This document shows positions 6,652 through 13,968 of a stretch of 22,231 nt of DNA, in pieces. The position numbers and the translations under genes are program-made. Source of the DNA: a virus; the IMG/VR virus record IMGVR_UViG_3300017782_000256, positions 1-22,231 of that record. One strand, given 5' to 3'. The notes beneath the pieces were generated by a model that ran no database searches, was not told the origin of the DNA, and was given only the letters and a program-made list of their open reading frames with translations. Numbering within the stretch: the stretch's first letter is position 1; each line of letters opens with the position of its first letter.

Positions 6652-7902
6652 TTAAAAAAATGCCTCGAGTGTTGCTGGTTTTTGAACTTCATATCCAGTT
6701 AAATCGGGTCTCTTGTAGTTACTATCAAATGCGGTGAAGATTTTATCATTAATAAAACTGCCGTCATAATATTCAGGTTTAAGAACAGCTTGACGCAATT
6801 CTGTGATTGTTTGCTCATATGCCAATTTGTTATCAATAAGATATTGAAGATTTTTGTGGAATTCTTCAGGTGTTTTTGGACGCAAGATCTCAGGAATAGG
6901 AGTGTGACCTTGCATATCATATGACGGATGTAAGAATGGAATAACGCCAGCATGGATCATTTCGATATACTTTGATGTTACCCAACCTTCTTTAATAGGA
7001 ATGATAAACGTAAACTTAACATCCTGTAGTTTATTCTGCAACTGTTTCAGATGCATTGATCCTTTAAAGCGCTCATCTCCTTCTGTATTGTTACCCCATT
7101 TGCCATAGATCTCAACATCATCAAATTTGTCGAGTACCCATTCCTTCAAGAGTTTATAACGTGATGGTTTACCTTCATTAAGAACAACCATAAAGTCAGT
7201 GTTACGATTAGTATTTACTTCTTCTGTATATTCGTAATCAACACAGAATGCCGTTTCCATTGCAGCATATTCACAGTCAACAGGAATGTCTTGCCGTGAT
7301 TGATCCTCAATGCTTTTAATTGGATGAGCAGTATAGGTATAGTCATATTGGCTCAAACCTTTAAACGGTAGGTGCATAAAGTCACGTGCTTGCCGCATTG
7401 TATATCGAGGATCATTAATAACTTCAACATAATGTGGCTTACATTCATTTAGCCAAAAAGTCAACGGTGTAACATACCATTTTGTCATATCAAGAACAAA
7501 TGCTGGTTTGCCATCATCGTTTTCTTCACGAACCTTTTTCATCTTTTCAGGAATACTTACGTTACCGATTTGACCTACCATCATTACAGTAGCATCAAGC
7601 GTAATATTATTTTCTTCAAAATATGTTTTAATCCACCAAAAATACCGATCAGTTGGTACTCTTTCAATTTTCATTTCTGCCCAAATATCAATAACATTAT
7701 TATAAGGAAACAGATCTGCTTTATCCGTTTCAGTTAATGAAGCGAAGTCAGATCTTCCTACAATATAGAATATTTTATCAGGGTTGTTGTTTGCAATAGC
7801 ACGAAGAACACAAGATGCCTCATTGTCACCACCGACAGGAGAATATTTGTTTGTCCTTAGCTTTACTGATTTACCAATTTTGGCAAAGGCAATATGTTTC
7901 AT
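6652..7902 (-). CDS. GT-B-like glycosyltransferase with clamp-binding-like tail, candidate DNA glycosyltransferase
   Basis: From the ATG at 7902 the protein has 416 aa. The N-terminal domain starts MKHIAFAKIGKSVKL with a later SPVGGDNEAS, as in a first Rossmann domain. The C-terminal domain contains WVTSKYIEMIHAGVIPFLHP (about 307-326), the nucleotide-sugar-binding signature of GT-B transferases. Its length matches T4 alpha-glucosyltransferase (400 aa), though I see no close sequence match. The protein ends PATLEAFF, a PIP-box-like tail (xxxLxxFF) shared with the neighbouring methyltransferase. T4 alpha-glucosyltransferase is, as I recall, reported to bind gp45. The genes just upstream make a nucleotide sugar, and gp42 in this window provides hydroxymethylcytosine. 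The best guess is therefore a glycosyltransferase acting on DNA. An in-frame ATG at 7914 is less likely because it has no ribosome binding site. Confidence 0.78.
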   Translation of the reverse strand: MKHIAFAKIGKSVKLRTNKYSPVGGDNEASCVLRAIANNNPDKIFYIVGRSDFASLTETDKADLFPYNNVIDIWAEMKIERVPTDRYFWWIKTYFEENNITLDATVMMVGQIGNVSIPEKMKKVREENDDGKPAFVLDMTKWYVTPLTFWLNECKPHYVEVINDPRYTMRQARDFMHLPFKGLSQYDYTYTAHPIKSIEDQSRQDIPVDCEYAAMETAFCVDYEYTEEVNTNRNTDFMVVLNEGKPSRYKLLKEWVLDKFDDVEIYGKWGNNTEGDERFKGSMHLKQLQNKLQDVKFTFIIPIKEGWVTSKYIEMIHAGVIPFLHPSYDMQGHTPIPEILRPKTPEEFHKNLQYLIDNKLAYEQTITELRQAVLKPEYYDGSFINDKIFTAFDSNYKRPDLTGYEVQKPATLEAFF

Positions 7903-7904
7903 AA

Positions 7905-8267
7905 TTAAGTCCATTCCATAGTTTTAACGAATTGCTCAGGAGTCATTGCTTTATCGTCAATATAGTAAACACCGTATGGTTTACCCCAAACAATTTCATC
8001 ATAAGGAACGTCGTACTTTTTTAGCCAATCGACTGTAATCTGTCCGACGTCTTCAATAATTTTATTTATGTCACCGCCATGAGTCAACATTCTGCGTGCT
8101 GTATGTAGCACAATCCGAAAACCTTTTGACTTTGCCTTTTGCAGACTTGCAATCATAGGTTCATTGGGTAGAGCCATAGCATACTTCTGTTCTGATTCTT
8201 TTTGGTTATGTCTAGGGTAACATATAGTATCGTCAATGTCAACCACAATTGTTTCTTGCGTACTCAT
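7905..8267 (-). CDS. HAD-superfamily phosphatase-like protein
   Basis: This compact HAD hydrolase of 120 aa has motif I DIDDT (residues 10-14, nucleophile Asp10 and acid Asp12), motif II LHTAR (Thr), a Lys in GKP as motif III, and motif IV YIDDKA (about 106-111). There is no sizeable cap domain. Such small HAD proteins accompany nucleotidyltransferases in capsule and sugar-nucleotide clusters and remove a phosphate from a sugar phosphate. Here the gene overlaps the nucleotidyltransferase-kinase gene by 29 nt and is followed by the glycosyltransferase, which supports a step in making one sugar donor. The substrate cannot be read from sequence; a 5'-nucleotidase or polynucleotide-phosphatase role is possible. 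Confidence 0.82.
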   Translation of the reverse strand: MSTQETIVVDIDDTICYPRHNQKESEQKYAMALPNEPMIASLQKAKSKGFRIVLHTARRMLTHGGDINKIIEDVGQITVDWLKKYDVPYDEIVWGKPYGVYYIDDKAMTPEQFVKTMEWT

Positions 8268-9714
8268 TAATATAATCTCTCATTCTTTGTTGTCTGTCTT
8301 CGCAATCATAGTGAAGTTTAATACAAGTTGCGATTAACAGTGCACCGCCATCAATGATTTCGTTATAATCATCAGGAAAGTACTCTTTAATTAATTCAGA
8401 AAAACATTCCCGAACCGCTGTGGGGTATTTATGCCCCGTAACTAGTTCGCTATATCCATGATATAGGTCGTGTGACAATTTGCACATATCGTAAAGGTAA
8501 TCACCACCGATACCTATATAATCACCATAAGATCCTCGTGGATCCAATAATGTAAAAGCATCATTATATGGGTTATATAGAATGTTGCCAAAGTGCAAAT
8601 CACCGTGCATAGCATCAACAGGTTTTGCCTTTTTCAAACAGCGTTCCGCAACATTTCGGTAATATGGACTATCAGTTTCTAATCGTTCTTCTGTTTTATC
8701 AATCCACATCTTTTTTGCATTGTCAGGAAAATTGGCAGTAAACTCAAGAGTTGGCTTACGATGAAAATGGTTTGACATTGTAACTATAACTCTTTCAATC
8801 AAATACCGTATAGTACTTTTTGATATGTCCTCATGAGCAAATAGATCAGATAGCAGAATACCTGACTCATAGGACATGGTCAGGGAATAATCATCTTTTA
8901 ATACTTTAGGAATGAGCATGCTTTGAATAGGTGATAGTGATGTATACCAATTCTTTTCATTCATAATAGTTCTTGTGGCAAAACTGTTATTTGCAGTCGG
9001 AACCTTTGTAATCATATTGAGATCGGCATGATATTCAAACGAATTAAACTCACGTGCCTTTAGTGTCAACAATGTAGCACAAGTTTTATGGTATGAGGCA
9101 ATATCACCAATATCATACCACAATTCTGTACTTACGCTATCAAAGGTACCATAATCTTCAAGTGCATCGGATATATCATATCCTTTACTCTCACAAAAAG
9201 CAACGGATGCAGTTTGCCCACACGCAAAACTATATAGACCTACAAGTGCGGTTGCGTTAGGAATGTTTTCTTTTGGTTTATTGTAATATTTTTTGCCGTC
9301 ATACATACACCAGGCAAAGTGATCTTCAACTTGTTTTGTTAAAAGGAAATCTGTACCCAATGGCATATTTTCTTCAAGGATAATTGCATCACCCAACCAA
9401 ACAACAAGAGGGCATTCCCAATTACCCAAATTTTCAATACCAACAGCAATAGCGTCACGGGGTCCATTTAATGATCCTTGTTTTACACATTTAATATTTT
9501 TATATTTTGATTTTTCAACCCAGTCACGAATATCATTATGCTTACCATCAACGATAACGATCTGTCCAACTTGATCAGCATTCTTATAAATTGATTCAAT
9601 AATATATTCAATAGTAGGTTTACCGTGGACACGGATCATAGCCTTGCTACAATTTGACGTTAGCGGTTTAAGGCGTGTTGCTTCTCCTGCCGCTGGTATC
9701 ACTACATTTATCAT
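8239..9714 (-). CDS. bifunctional sugar nucleotidyltransferase and APH/choline-kinase-like kinase
   Basis: The protein has 491 aa and two domains. Residues about 1-220 form a nucleotidyltransferase of the GlmU/RfbA type: PAAGEATRLKPLT with SKAMIRVHGKPTIEY (7-37), a VVWLGDA site with the metal Asp (104-110), and DIGDIASYHK at the end of the domain. Residues about 245-490 form an aminoglycoside-phosphotransferase or choline-kinase-like domain with the catalytic loop HGDLHFGN (370-377, Asp372) and the metal motif LLDPRG (389-394). Such fusions phosphorylate a sugar or small alcohol and then activate it as an NDP (or CDP) derivative. The start ATG at 9714 has GGAG at good spacing. With the HAD phosphatase and the glycosyltransferase downstream it forms a compact donor-synthesis and transfer block. 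The sugar and nucleotide are not readable. Confidence 0.87.
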   Translation of the reverse strand: MINVVIPAAGEATRLKPLTSNCSKAMIRVHGKPTIEYIIESIYKNADQVGQIVIVDGKHNDIRDWVEKSKYKNIKCVKQGSLNGPRDAIAVGIENLGNWECPLVVWLGDAIILEENMPLGTDFLLTKQVEDHFAWCMYDGKKYYNKPKENIPNATALVGLYSFACGQTASVAFCESKGYDISDALEDYGTFDSVSTELWYDIGDIASYHKTCATLLTLKAREFNSFEYHADLNMITKVPTANNSFATRTIMNEKNWYTSLSPIQSMLIPKVLKDDYSLTMSYESGILLSDLFAHEDISKSTIRYLIERVIVTMSNHFHRKPTLEFTANFPDNAKKMWIDKTEERLETDSPYYRNVAERCLKKAKPVDAMHGDLHFGNILYNPYNDAFTLLDPRGSYGDYIGIGGDYLYDMCKLSHDLYHGYSELVTGHKYPTAVRECFSELIKEYFPDDYNEIIDGGALLIATCIKLHYDCEDRQQRMRDYINEYARNNCG

Positions 9715-10348
9715 AATTTAATCTCCACTCGTCATATTCATCTTCAAGGTTAACCCATTGCGGTTTGCATAGACCTGACCATGTATGTCTCTTATCCCAA
9801 ACAAACCACGCATAAGCAATCATACCACCTATTTGATGTTTCTTTTCAATCGGCTCAATAGAATCCTTTTTGAATTGAACTCGGTCCGATAGAAATATTA
9901 TATCACTAGGCGGGTGGTTTGTAAACAACTTTTTTCGTTTTTTTCCTTCTAAAAAGGTTAAACGTAGAAACATTGCTACATAGTCATATTCACCTATCCA
10001 TTTTTCCGCCATCTTTCGCGGCAAGTCTTTATGATATGGTGGGTTTGTCACTACTCCATCAAAACCTGTTGGCTTTGGCAATTCCATTGCATCACAAGAA
10101 GTATTTATGCTACATAAAGAATCGGAATATTCATTGAGATCATAACTTAAAACATTGTGACCATTCCGTGCAAGCTCAACTGAAATGTTGCCACGGCCTG
10201 CGCATGGTTCAACTATATCTCTTGGTGGTTTACAATACTTTGTGAGAACGAATGTTGCGAGTGGAGGTGTTGGGTAAAAATCATTCGTTCTTCGGTTAGG
10301 ATCATCTTTCTTGACCCCAACATAAACATCAGTTAGACTATTCGCCAT
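9668..10348 (-). CDS. DNA methyltransferase, adenine-N6 type (NPPY)
   Basis: This class I S-adenosylmethionine methyltransferase has motif IV NPPY, which is typical of amino-methylating DNA enzymes. From the ATG at 10348 it has 226 aa with FYPTPP (24-29), motif I VEPCAGRGN (46-54), motif II with an acidic residue in SYDLNEYS, and VTNPPYHK (100-107). The FYPTPP segment before motif I is usual in phage-type adenine methyltransferases. Longer readings begin only with TTG or GTG and overlap the dCMP deaminase more; the ATG has a weak GGTGA site. The 3' end overlaps the nucleotidyltransferase gene by 47 nt. There is no partner restriction gene, so it is an orphan methylase, likely protecting phage DNA or marking it. 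The target site is unknown. Confidence 0.82.
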   Translation of the reverse strand: MANSLTDVYVGVKKDDPNRRTNDFYPTPPLATFVLTKYCKPPRDIVEPCAGRGNISVELARNGHNVLSYDLNEYSDSLCSINTSCDAMELPKPTGFDGVVTNPPYHKDLPRKMAEKWIGEYDYVAMFLRLTFLEGKKRKKLFTNHPPSDIIFLSDRVQFKKDSIEPIEKKHQIGGMIAYAWFVWDKRHTWSGLCKPQWVNLEDEYDEWRLNYDKCSDTSGRRSNTP

Positions 10349-10859
10349 CTGATCGGTCACCGACAATGGAAACCATTACACCTGCTTCTTTAAACATAGG
10401 AGCTGATTGCTCATCCCATTTGTCAACCCAGGTTTGTGGAGTCATTGGAGTGTTTGGTTTAATTACAACTCGACGAACGCCTGATTGGATAATAAGCTTT
10501 GCACACTCAGGACAAACTGGTAAACCATAAACGTATATAGTAGCATCCTTAACTGATACACCTGAATAAAGAGCATTCATTAACGCATTTGATTCAGCAT
10601 GGACAATTAACGGATATTTCAATTCTCGATTGTTAAGGCGTTCTTCAGTATCTTCAACACCTTTAGGAAAACCGTTATAACCAGTTGCTAGGATACGCCG
10701 CTCATCATTAACAATTATAGCACCAATTTTACTCGAAGGATCTTTACTCCAACAGGCCATCAATGAAGCCATTGTCATAAATCGCTTATCCCATTTGAGT
10801 TGACGTTGATCTTCCTCACGGTATTTTCTCATTACAAATTTATCATATGGTTCTTGCAT
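10338..10859 (-). CDS. cd: deoxycytidylate (dCMP) deaminase
   Basis: The enzyme converts dCMP to dUMP for dTMP synthesis. In 173 aa the zinc site is complete: H87-A-E89 in IVHAESNALMNAL and C116-P-E-C119 in GLPVCPECAK. Upstream is the substrate loop KDPSSKIGAIIV with GYNGFPKG (about 60-67), a dCMP-deaminase signature that separates it from cytidine deaminase. Length is near T4 Cd (193 aa). The ATG shares a base with the ketoacyl synthase stop (TAATG) and has GAGG upstream. Together with the hydroxymethylase at 12773-13471 it diverts dCMP either to dUMP or to hydroxymethyl-dCMP, as in T4. Confidence 0.95.
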   Translation of the reverse strand: MQEPYDKFVMRKYREEDQRQLKWDKRFMTMASLMACWSKDPSSKIGAIIVNDERRILATGYNGFPKGVEDTEERLNNRELKYPLIVHAESNALMNALYSGVSVKDATIYVYGLPVCPECAKLIIQSGVRRVVIKPNTPMTPQTWVDKWDEQSAPMFKEAGVMVSIVGDRSDGE

Positions 10860-12094
10860 TACATACCTCGAATAGCAATAGTTGAATTTAAACCACCAAA
10901 CGCAAAGTTATTACTGATTGCAACATCAACCTTCTTTTCCTTTGCGGTATTTGGTACGACGTCAAGATCACATTCAGGGTCAGGTTCTTCATAGTTAATT
11001 GTCGGTGCAATAATTCCATCATTTACTGCCATGATTGCCGCAAGCAATTCAACTGCACCTGTTCCACCAATGCAATGTCCGTGCATAGATTTGGTTGAAC
11101 TTACACTCAATTTATGAGCATGGTCACCGAATGTTTGTTTGATAGCATCAATTTCAGTTCTATCATTTGGAACTGTGCCTGTACCATGAGCATTTATATA
11201 ATCAACTTGTTCTGGGTTAATTGATGCATCTTTGAGACATTTTTCCATTGATCTAATCAATCCTGAAACTTCAGGCATCACAAGATCACTTGAGTCTGCA
11301 GTACACGCCGCACCTAATACTTCACAGATGATATTTGCACCACGATTTTTAGCATGCCAATATTCTTCAAAGACAAATACGCCTGCACCTTCACCGTGAA
11401 CAATACCTTGACGGCCAAGAGAAAACGGTCGACAGTAGCCTGGGCTTACAACACGCAAACCTTCCCATGCTTTCATTCCTGATAGATTTAGAATTGCTTC
11501 TGAGCCACCTGTCAGCATAACAGGAGCCATACCGTATTTAACCATATGGAATGCTTGTGTCATTGCGTGGTTAGCAGAGGCACATCCTGACGTTACAGTA
11601 AATGATGGACCTTTGATATTATGTTCCATTGAAATATGGCAAACAGGAGCATTACCCATAACACGCGGAATAATAAAAGGATTAGCACGGCGTTTTGGAT
11701 TATCAGATGCAAAGTAATTATGATATGTCCGTTCCCAGGTTTCAGCACCACCACTACCGTTACCCATAATAATACCTGCTTCCTCAGCAAGTTCACCATC
11801 AAATTCTAAACCTGATTGTTCTACTGCTTCACGGGCTGCAAGTATATTGAGTTGTGTAAACCTATCAAAGATTGCAATTTGCATTCTTGTCCAATGGTCT
11901 TTTTCATCATAGCCTTTAATTTGGCCACCACGAGTGTAACGCATATTTTGGATTTCTATGATGTTTTGGAGTTCGCTAATGCCGTCGGTACCTTCGGCCA
12001 TTGCTTTCATTGTATCTTGGGCAGTCCATCCTAAAGAATTTATAGTGCCCATGCCTGTAATAACAACACGGTTAGTCTGTCTTGTTGAGCTCAT
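10859..12094 (-). CDS. beta-ketoacyl synthase (FabF/NodE-like KAS II fold)
   Basis: Ketoacyl synthases condense malonyl-ACP with an acyl thioester. From the ATG at 12094 the protein has 411 aa, the normal KAS II length. The catalytic triad is intact: Cys171 in VTSGCASANHA, His303 in NAHGTGTVPND, and His340 in KSMHGHCIGGTGAVE. HGEGAGVFVFEE and the C-terminal NNFAFGGLN are further family motifs; the latter is closer to NodE-like and secondary-metabolism synthases than to the GFGGTN of housekeeping FabF. It begins inside the end of the preceding 67-aa gene and ends one base into the dCMP deaminase start, so it is an integral operon member. No acyl carrier protein, malonyltransferase or reductase is in the window; it would depend on host ACP. 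Ketosynthases are very unusual in T4-like phages. A role in lipid remodelling or in acylating a nucleobase or other product is open. Confidence 0.93.
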   Translation of the reverse strand: MSSTRQTNRVVITGMGTINSLGWTAQDTMKAMAEGTDGISELQNIIEIQNMRYTRGGQIKGYDEKDHWTRMQIAIFDRFTQLNILAAREAVEQSGLEFDGELAEEAGIIMGNGSGGAETWERTYHNYFASDNPKRRANPFIIPRVMGNAPVCHISMEHNIKGPSFTVTSGCASANHAMTQAFHMVKYGMAPVMLTGGSEAILNLSGMKAWEGLRVVSPGYCRPFSLGRQGIVHGEGAGVFVFEEYWHAKNRGANIICEVLGAACTADSSDLVMPEVSGLIRSMEKCLKDASINPEQVDYINAHGTGTVPNDRTEIDAIKQTFGDHAHKLSVSSTKSMHGHCIGGTGAVELLAAIMAVNDGIIAPTINYEEPDPECDLDVVPNTAKEKKVDVAISNNFAFGGLNSTIAIRGM

Positions 12095-12275
12095 CAATTA
12101 ATGTTTTCCTTTTTTCACTACCCATTGCTCCATCAAAAAGTGATTTGGCAGAAGTCATAAGACAACTGCCGAGCATTAGGATTTCTTCATTATCATCGCA
12201 CATCATAATAAGACGTTCTATTTCAGCATTAAAATATGTCATTCTTTTTACAACGTGGTTTGCGGAATGTGGCAT
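12072..12275 (-). CDS. small protein of unknown function
   Basis: The protein has 67 aa and is mostly helical by composition (VKRMTYFNAEIERLIMMCDD and LGSCLMTSAKSLFDG). There is no signal peptide or DSL motif, so it is not an acyl carrier protein despite lying just before the ketosynthase. The ATG overlaps the previous stop as TAATG, and the end overlaps the ketosynthase start by 23 nt, which indicates coupled translation. I recognise no family. Confidence 0.7.
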   Translation of the reverse strand: MPHSANHVVKRMTYFNAEIERLIMMCDDNEEILMLGSCLMTSAKSLFDGAMGSEKRKTLIDELNKTD

Positions 12276-12547
12276 TACTCTTCAACGAGTTCCACTGAAA
12301 TAACTTTCTTTACTTTAATACCATCCCACCGATCCTTGCGGATATCGTAACAACCAGTATGAGAAGGTGTCAACAAAGGTGGATTGTTTATGCGGCCGCG
12401 CTTGTTTGGCATATCAGGAATTAGTTCAGGCTTGAGTGTGTAATGCTTACTGCGTGTACCAGTTTTATCATTACGTTCCCAGGTGACAAGGCATTCGCCT
12501 TCCTGTAATTTAGCTTTAAATGCTGCTTTACTCCATGTCCCTAGCAT
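12275..12547 (-). CDS. small SH3-like beta-barrel (DUF2693/WYL-like) phage protein
   Basis: The protein has 90 aa. The pattern VTWERNDKTGTRSKHYTLKP, then a loop, then GCYDIRKDRWDGIKVKKVISVE fits the small SH3-like phage family in which a first pair of strands carries a 'K.DGT.R' turn and a later strand carries 'D...WR.F....I'. Members are common in T4-like phages and of unknown role; nucleic-acid binding is often supposed. AGGAG before the ATG at 12547 is a good site lying inside the upstream gene, which it overlaps by 20 nt. The assignment rests on pattern memory, not alignment. Confidence 0.68.
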   Translation of the reverse strand: MLGTWSKAAFKAKLQEGECLVTWERNDKTGTRSKHYTLKPELIPDMPNKRGRINNPPLLTPSHTGCYDIRKDRWDGIKVKKVISVELVEE

Positions 12548-12764
12548 CGGATTCTCCTATCATTCGTTTTTCCATATTTTCTTTTACATCCATTACTTTT
12601 TCATTTTCAATTATATTAATAATGATATTAGTAATGTCTAAATCTTTTTGTAGGAAAGACATTTTGGTTTTTATTTTTTCAATCTGTTCTCGATAAAATT
12701 CAAGCTCTTTTTCTTTTCTGAGCTTTGTCTCGATAACATCTGATATTCGTATTAATTTACTCAT
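12528..12764 (-). CDS. small coiled-coil protein of unknown function
   Basis: The protein has 78 aa, highly charged, with Lys/Glu-rich helix from about residue 10 to 70; the heptad-like spacing of Ile and Leu (FYREQIEKIKTKMSFLQKDL) suggests a coiled coil. No domain is recognised. Its ATG lies only 8 nt after the gp42 stop (TAA at 12773-12775) and has no clear purine-rich site. Initiation probably depends on ribosomes finishing gp42, or on a leaderless message from the TATAAATA at 12770-12777, which I treat as doubtful. Confidence 0.65.
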   Translation of the reverse strand: MSKLIRISDVIETKLRKEKELEFYREQIEKIKTKMSFLQKDLDITNIIINIIENEKVMDVKENMEKRMIGESDARDME

Positions 12765-12772
12765 GGATATAT

Positions 12773-13471
12773 TTATACAACAAGATCAAAATGACGTTCG
12801 TATACGTGCAGGTTCATCACTTGCCATGTCAGCATACCTTTTTCAATAGTAAAGTGTTTATTACCAGGAAGCTCACAACGGTTATTCCATCGAGTAACAA
12901 GTTGATCCATTAGGTATTGCGCCCATGCGTAATCATTCTTGTAACCAAATACAACATCATTAGAACGCATTTGCGATACCATATGTAGAATACCGTCACG
13001 GATATAGAATGTTTGAGCATTGGTACAAATGAAATCAGACTTACCGTTTTCATCAAACTCAACCCAGATAGATGGACGATTGTAAACCATTTGAGCACGA
13101 CGGCTGTCAGGATTACGCCATAGTTCATCAAAGGCATTTTCAAATTGATTAAAATACTTTGGTGAGTTTACAAGGTGACCATAGTTTGAATTGATTTCAC
13201 CGTTTGGATCAGAAGCATATTGCCATGCCGCAGGTGGTTCTTTAGATGGTCCGTAAATATCATTAATATTTGTTGAACCTGATTTGTACCAATCCAATTC
13301 TGATTGAATATAACTTTGACTTGGTTTACCAAAGATTGCTGGTTCAGTTGCAAGAAAGTTTGCACCGATTAATTCAATAGTACGTTGGCCTGTTTTATCA
13401 ATAGTGAATGCTTCATCTTTAAGCTCACCTTTGAAAAACTCACGGATATCATATACGCTATCAATTCTCAT
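12773..13471 (-). CDS. 42: dCMP hydroxymethylase (T4 gp42)
   Basis: The enzyme makes 5-hydroxymethyl-dCMP from dCMP with methylene-tetrahydrofolate. The 232-aa protein matches T4 gp42 (246 aa) over most of its length: DKTGQRTIELIGANF, FGKPSQSYIQSELDWYKS, GEINSNYG, NPDSRRAQMVY, MRSNDVVFGYKNDYAW and LHVYERHFDLV. The catalytic Cys149 is in DFICTNAQTF (T4 Cys148). Asp180 matches T4 Asp179, the residue that replaces the thymidylate-synthase Asn and switches the base specificity to cytosine. That argues against a thymidylate synthase. The C-terminus is slightly shorter than T4's. It starts at 13471 after AAAAGGA, behind a consensus promoter at 13516-13544. The phage therefore very likely incorporates hydroxymethylcytosine. 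Confidence 0.95.
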   Translation of the reverse strand: MRIDSVYDIREFFKGELKDEAFTIDKTGQRTIELIGANFLATEPAIFGKPSQSYIQSELDWYKSGSTNINDIYGPSKEPPAAWQYASDPNGEINSNYGHLVNSPKYFNQFENAFDELWRNPDSRRAQMVYNRPSIWVEFDENGKSDFICTNAQTFYIRDGILHMVSQMRSNDVVFGYKNDYAWAQYLMDQLVTRWNNRCELPGNKHFTIEKGMLTWQVMNLHVYERHFDLVV

Positions 13472-13968
13472 GCGAATGTCCTTTTATAGTTTGACTTGTC
13501 TATTTCTTTAATTCTATTATACAACGGTTCGTTATCAATGTCAATAATTTTATTAAATGTTTCGAGAGCAAATCCTGCGGTATGCCTATTGTCTCGTTTG
13601 TTTTGAATAACTCTAAACCTACGTTGACCGGGTGGCGGTGCTTCCCATAATGTAACAAGCTTTGATCCAGGCCGTGGGTTTTGAACAATAATCCATCGGT
13701 CGGCATTTAAACACTTATCAAGTTGATTACTTACAGCACCACCTTTAGTTGTTGTAATCGGAACAGTAAATGCCTCATACGTTTCCATGTTAGGTACTTT
13801 AAAATGATAATAAATTGTTTGGAATTTAACTTCGGTATGTCTGCCGTCAATCATCATATCCTTTGACATATCAAACGGATCTTCCGACATTTCAACTTTG
13901 CAATTTTGCATCTCAAAGTATTCTTTTACAATACGTTCACCTAATTTACCTAACCGTTCTATGCTCAT
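13468..13968 (-). CDS. PD-(D/E)XK-like nuclease-fold protein
   Basis: The protein has 166 aa. Residues 8-48 carry the layout of a PD-(D/E)XK nuclease: GKLGERIVKEYF (Glu11 on the first helix), an acidic KDMMIDGRHTEVKFQT with Asp41 and the E46-V-K48 core. The rest includes basic and Pro-rich segments PRPGSKL and PPPGQRRFR. Possible roles are a Holliday-junction or repair nuclease, or degradation of unmodified DNA. It shares 4 nt (ATGA) with both neighbours, between the dNTP hydrolase-like gene and gp42. Its 3' end contains the gp42 promoter. The fold call is moderate; the substrate is unknown. Confidence 0.65.
   Translation of the reverse strand: MSIERLGKLGERIVKEYFEMQNCKVEMSEDPFDMSKDMMIDGRHTEVKFQTIYYHFKVPNMETYEAFTVPITTTKGGAVSNQLDKCLNADRWIIVQNPRPGSKLVTLWEAPPPGQRRFRVIQNKRDNRHTAGFALETFNKIIDIDNEPLYNRIKEIDKSNYKRTFA
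13516..13544 (-). promoter_or_regulatory. perfect-consensus sigma70 promoter for gp42
   Basis: On the minus strand TTGACA (13539-13544), a 17-nt spacer and TATAAT (13516-13521) match the bacterial consensus at all twelve positions. It lies in the last codons of the PD-(D/E)XK-like gene. Start near 13509 gives a leader of about 38 nt before gp42. This is the strongest-looking promoter in the window and would give early, high hydroxymethylase expression. Confidence 0.85.

Noticed and set aside
8239-8267. TTGACA on the minus strand near the HAD gene start (VDIDDT coding region)
   Set aside because: The -10 at correct spacing is poor and the bases encode the catalytic motif of the HAD protein.
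12072-12275. The 67-aa protein as an acyl carrier protein for the ketosynthase
   Set aside because: There is no DSL serine motif for phosphopantetheine and the charge pattern is wrong; adjacency alone is not enough.
12770-12777. TATAAATA on the minus strand between gp42 and the coiled-coil gene
   Set aside because: It is made from the gp42 stop codon and following A/T bases, and would start RNA almost at the ATG. In AT-rich DNA of this size a few such 8-mers are expected by chance on two strands.
12773-13471. gp42 read as a thymidylate synthase
   Set aside because: The family resemblance is real, but Asp180 and the overall match to T4 gp42 point to dCMP hydroxymethylase.
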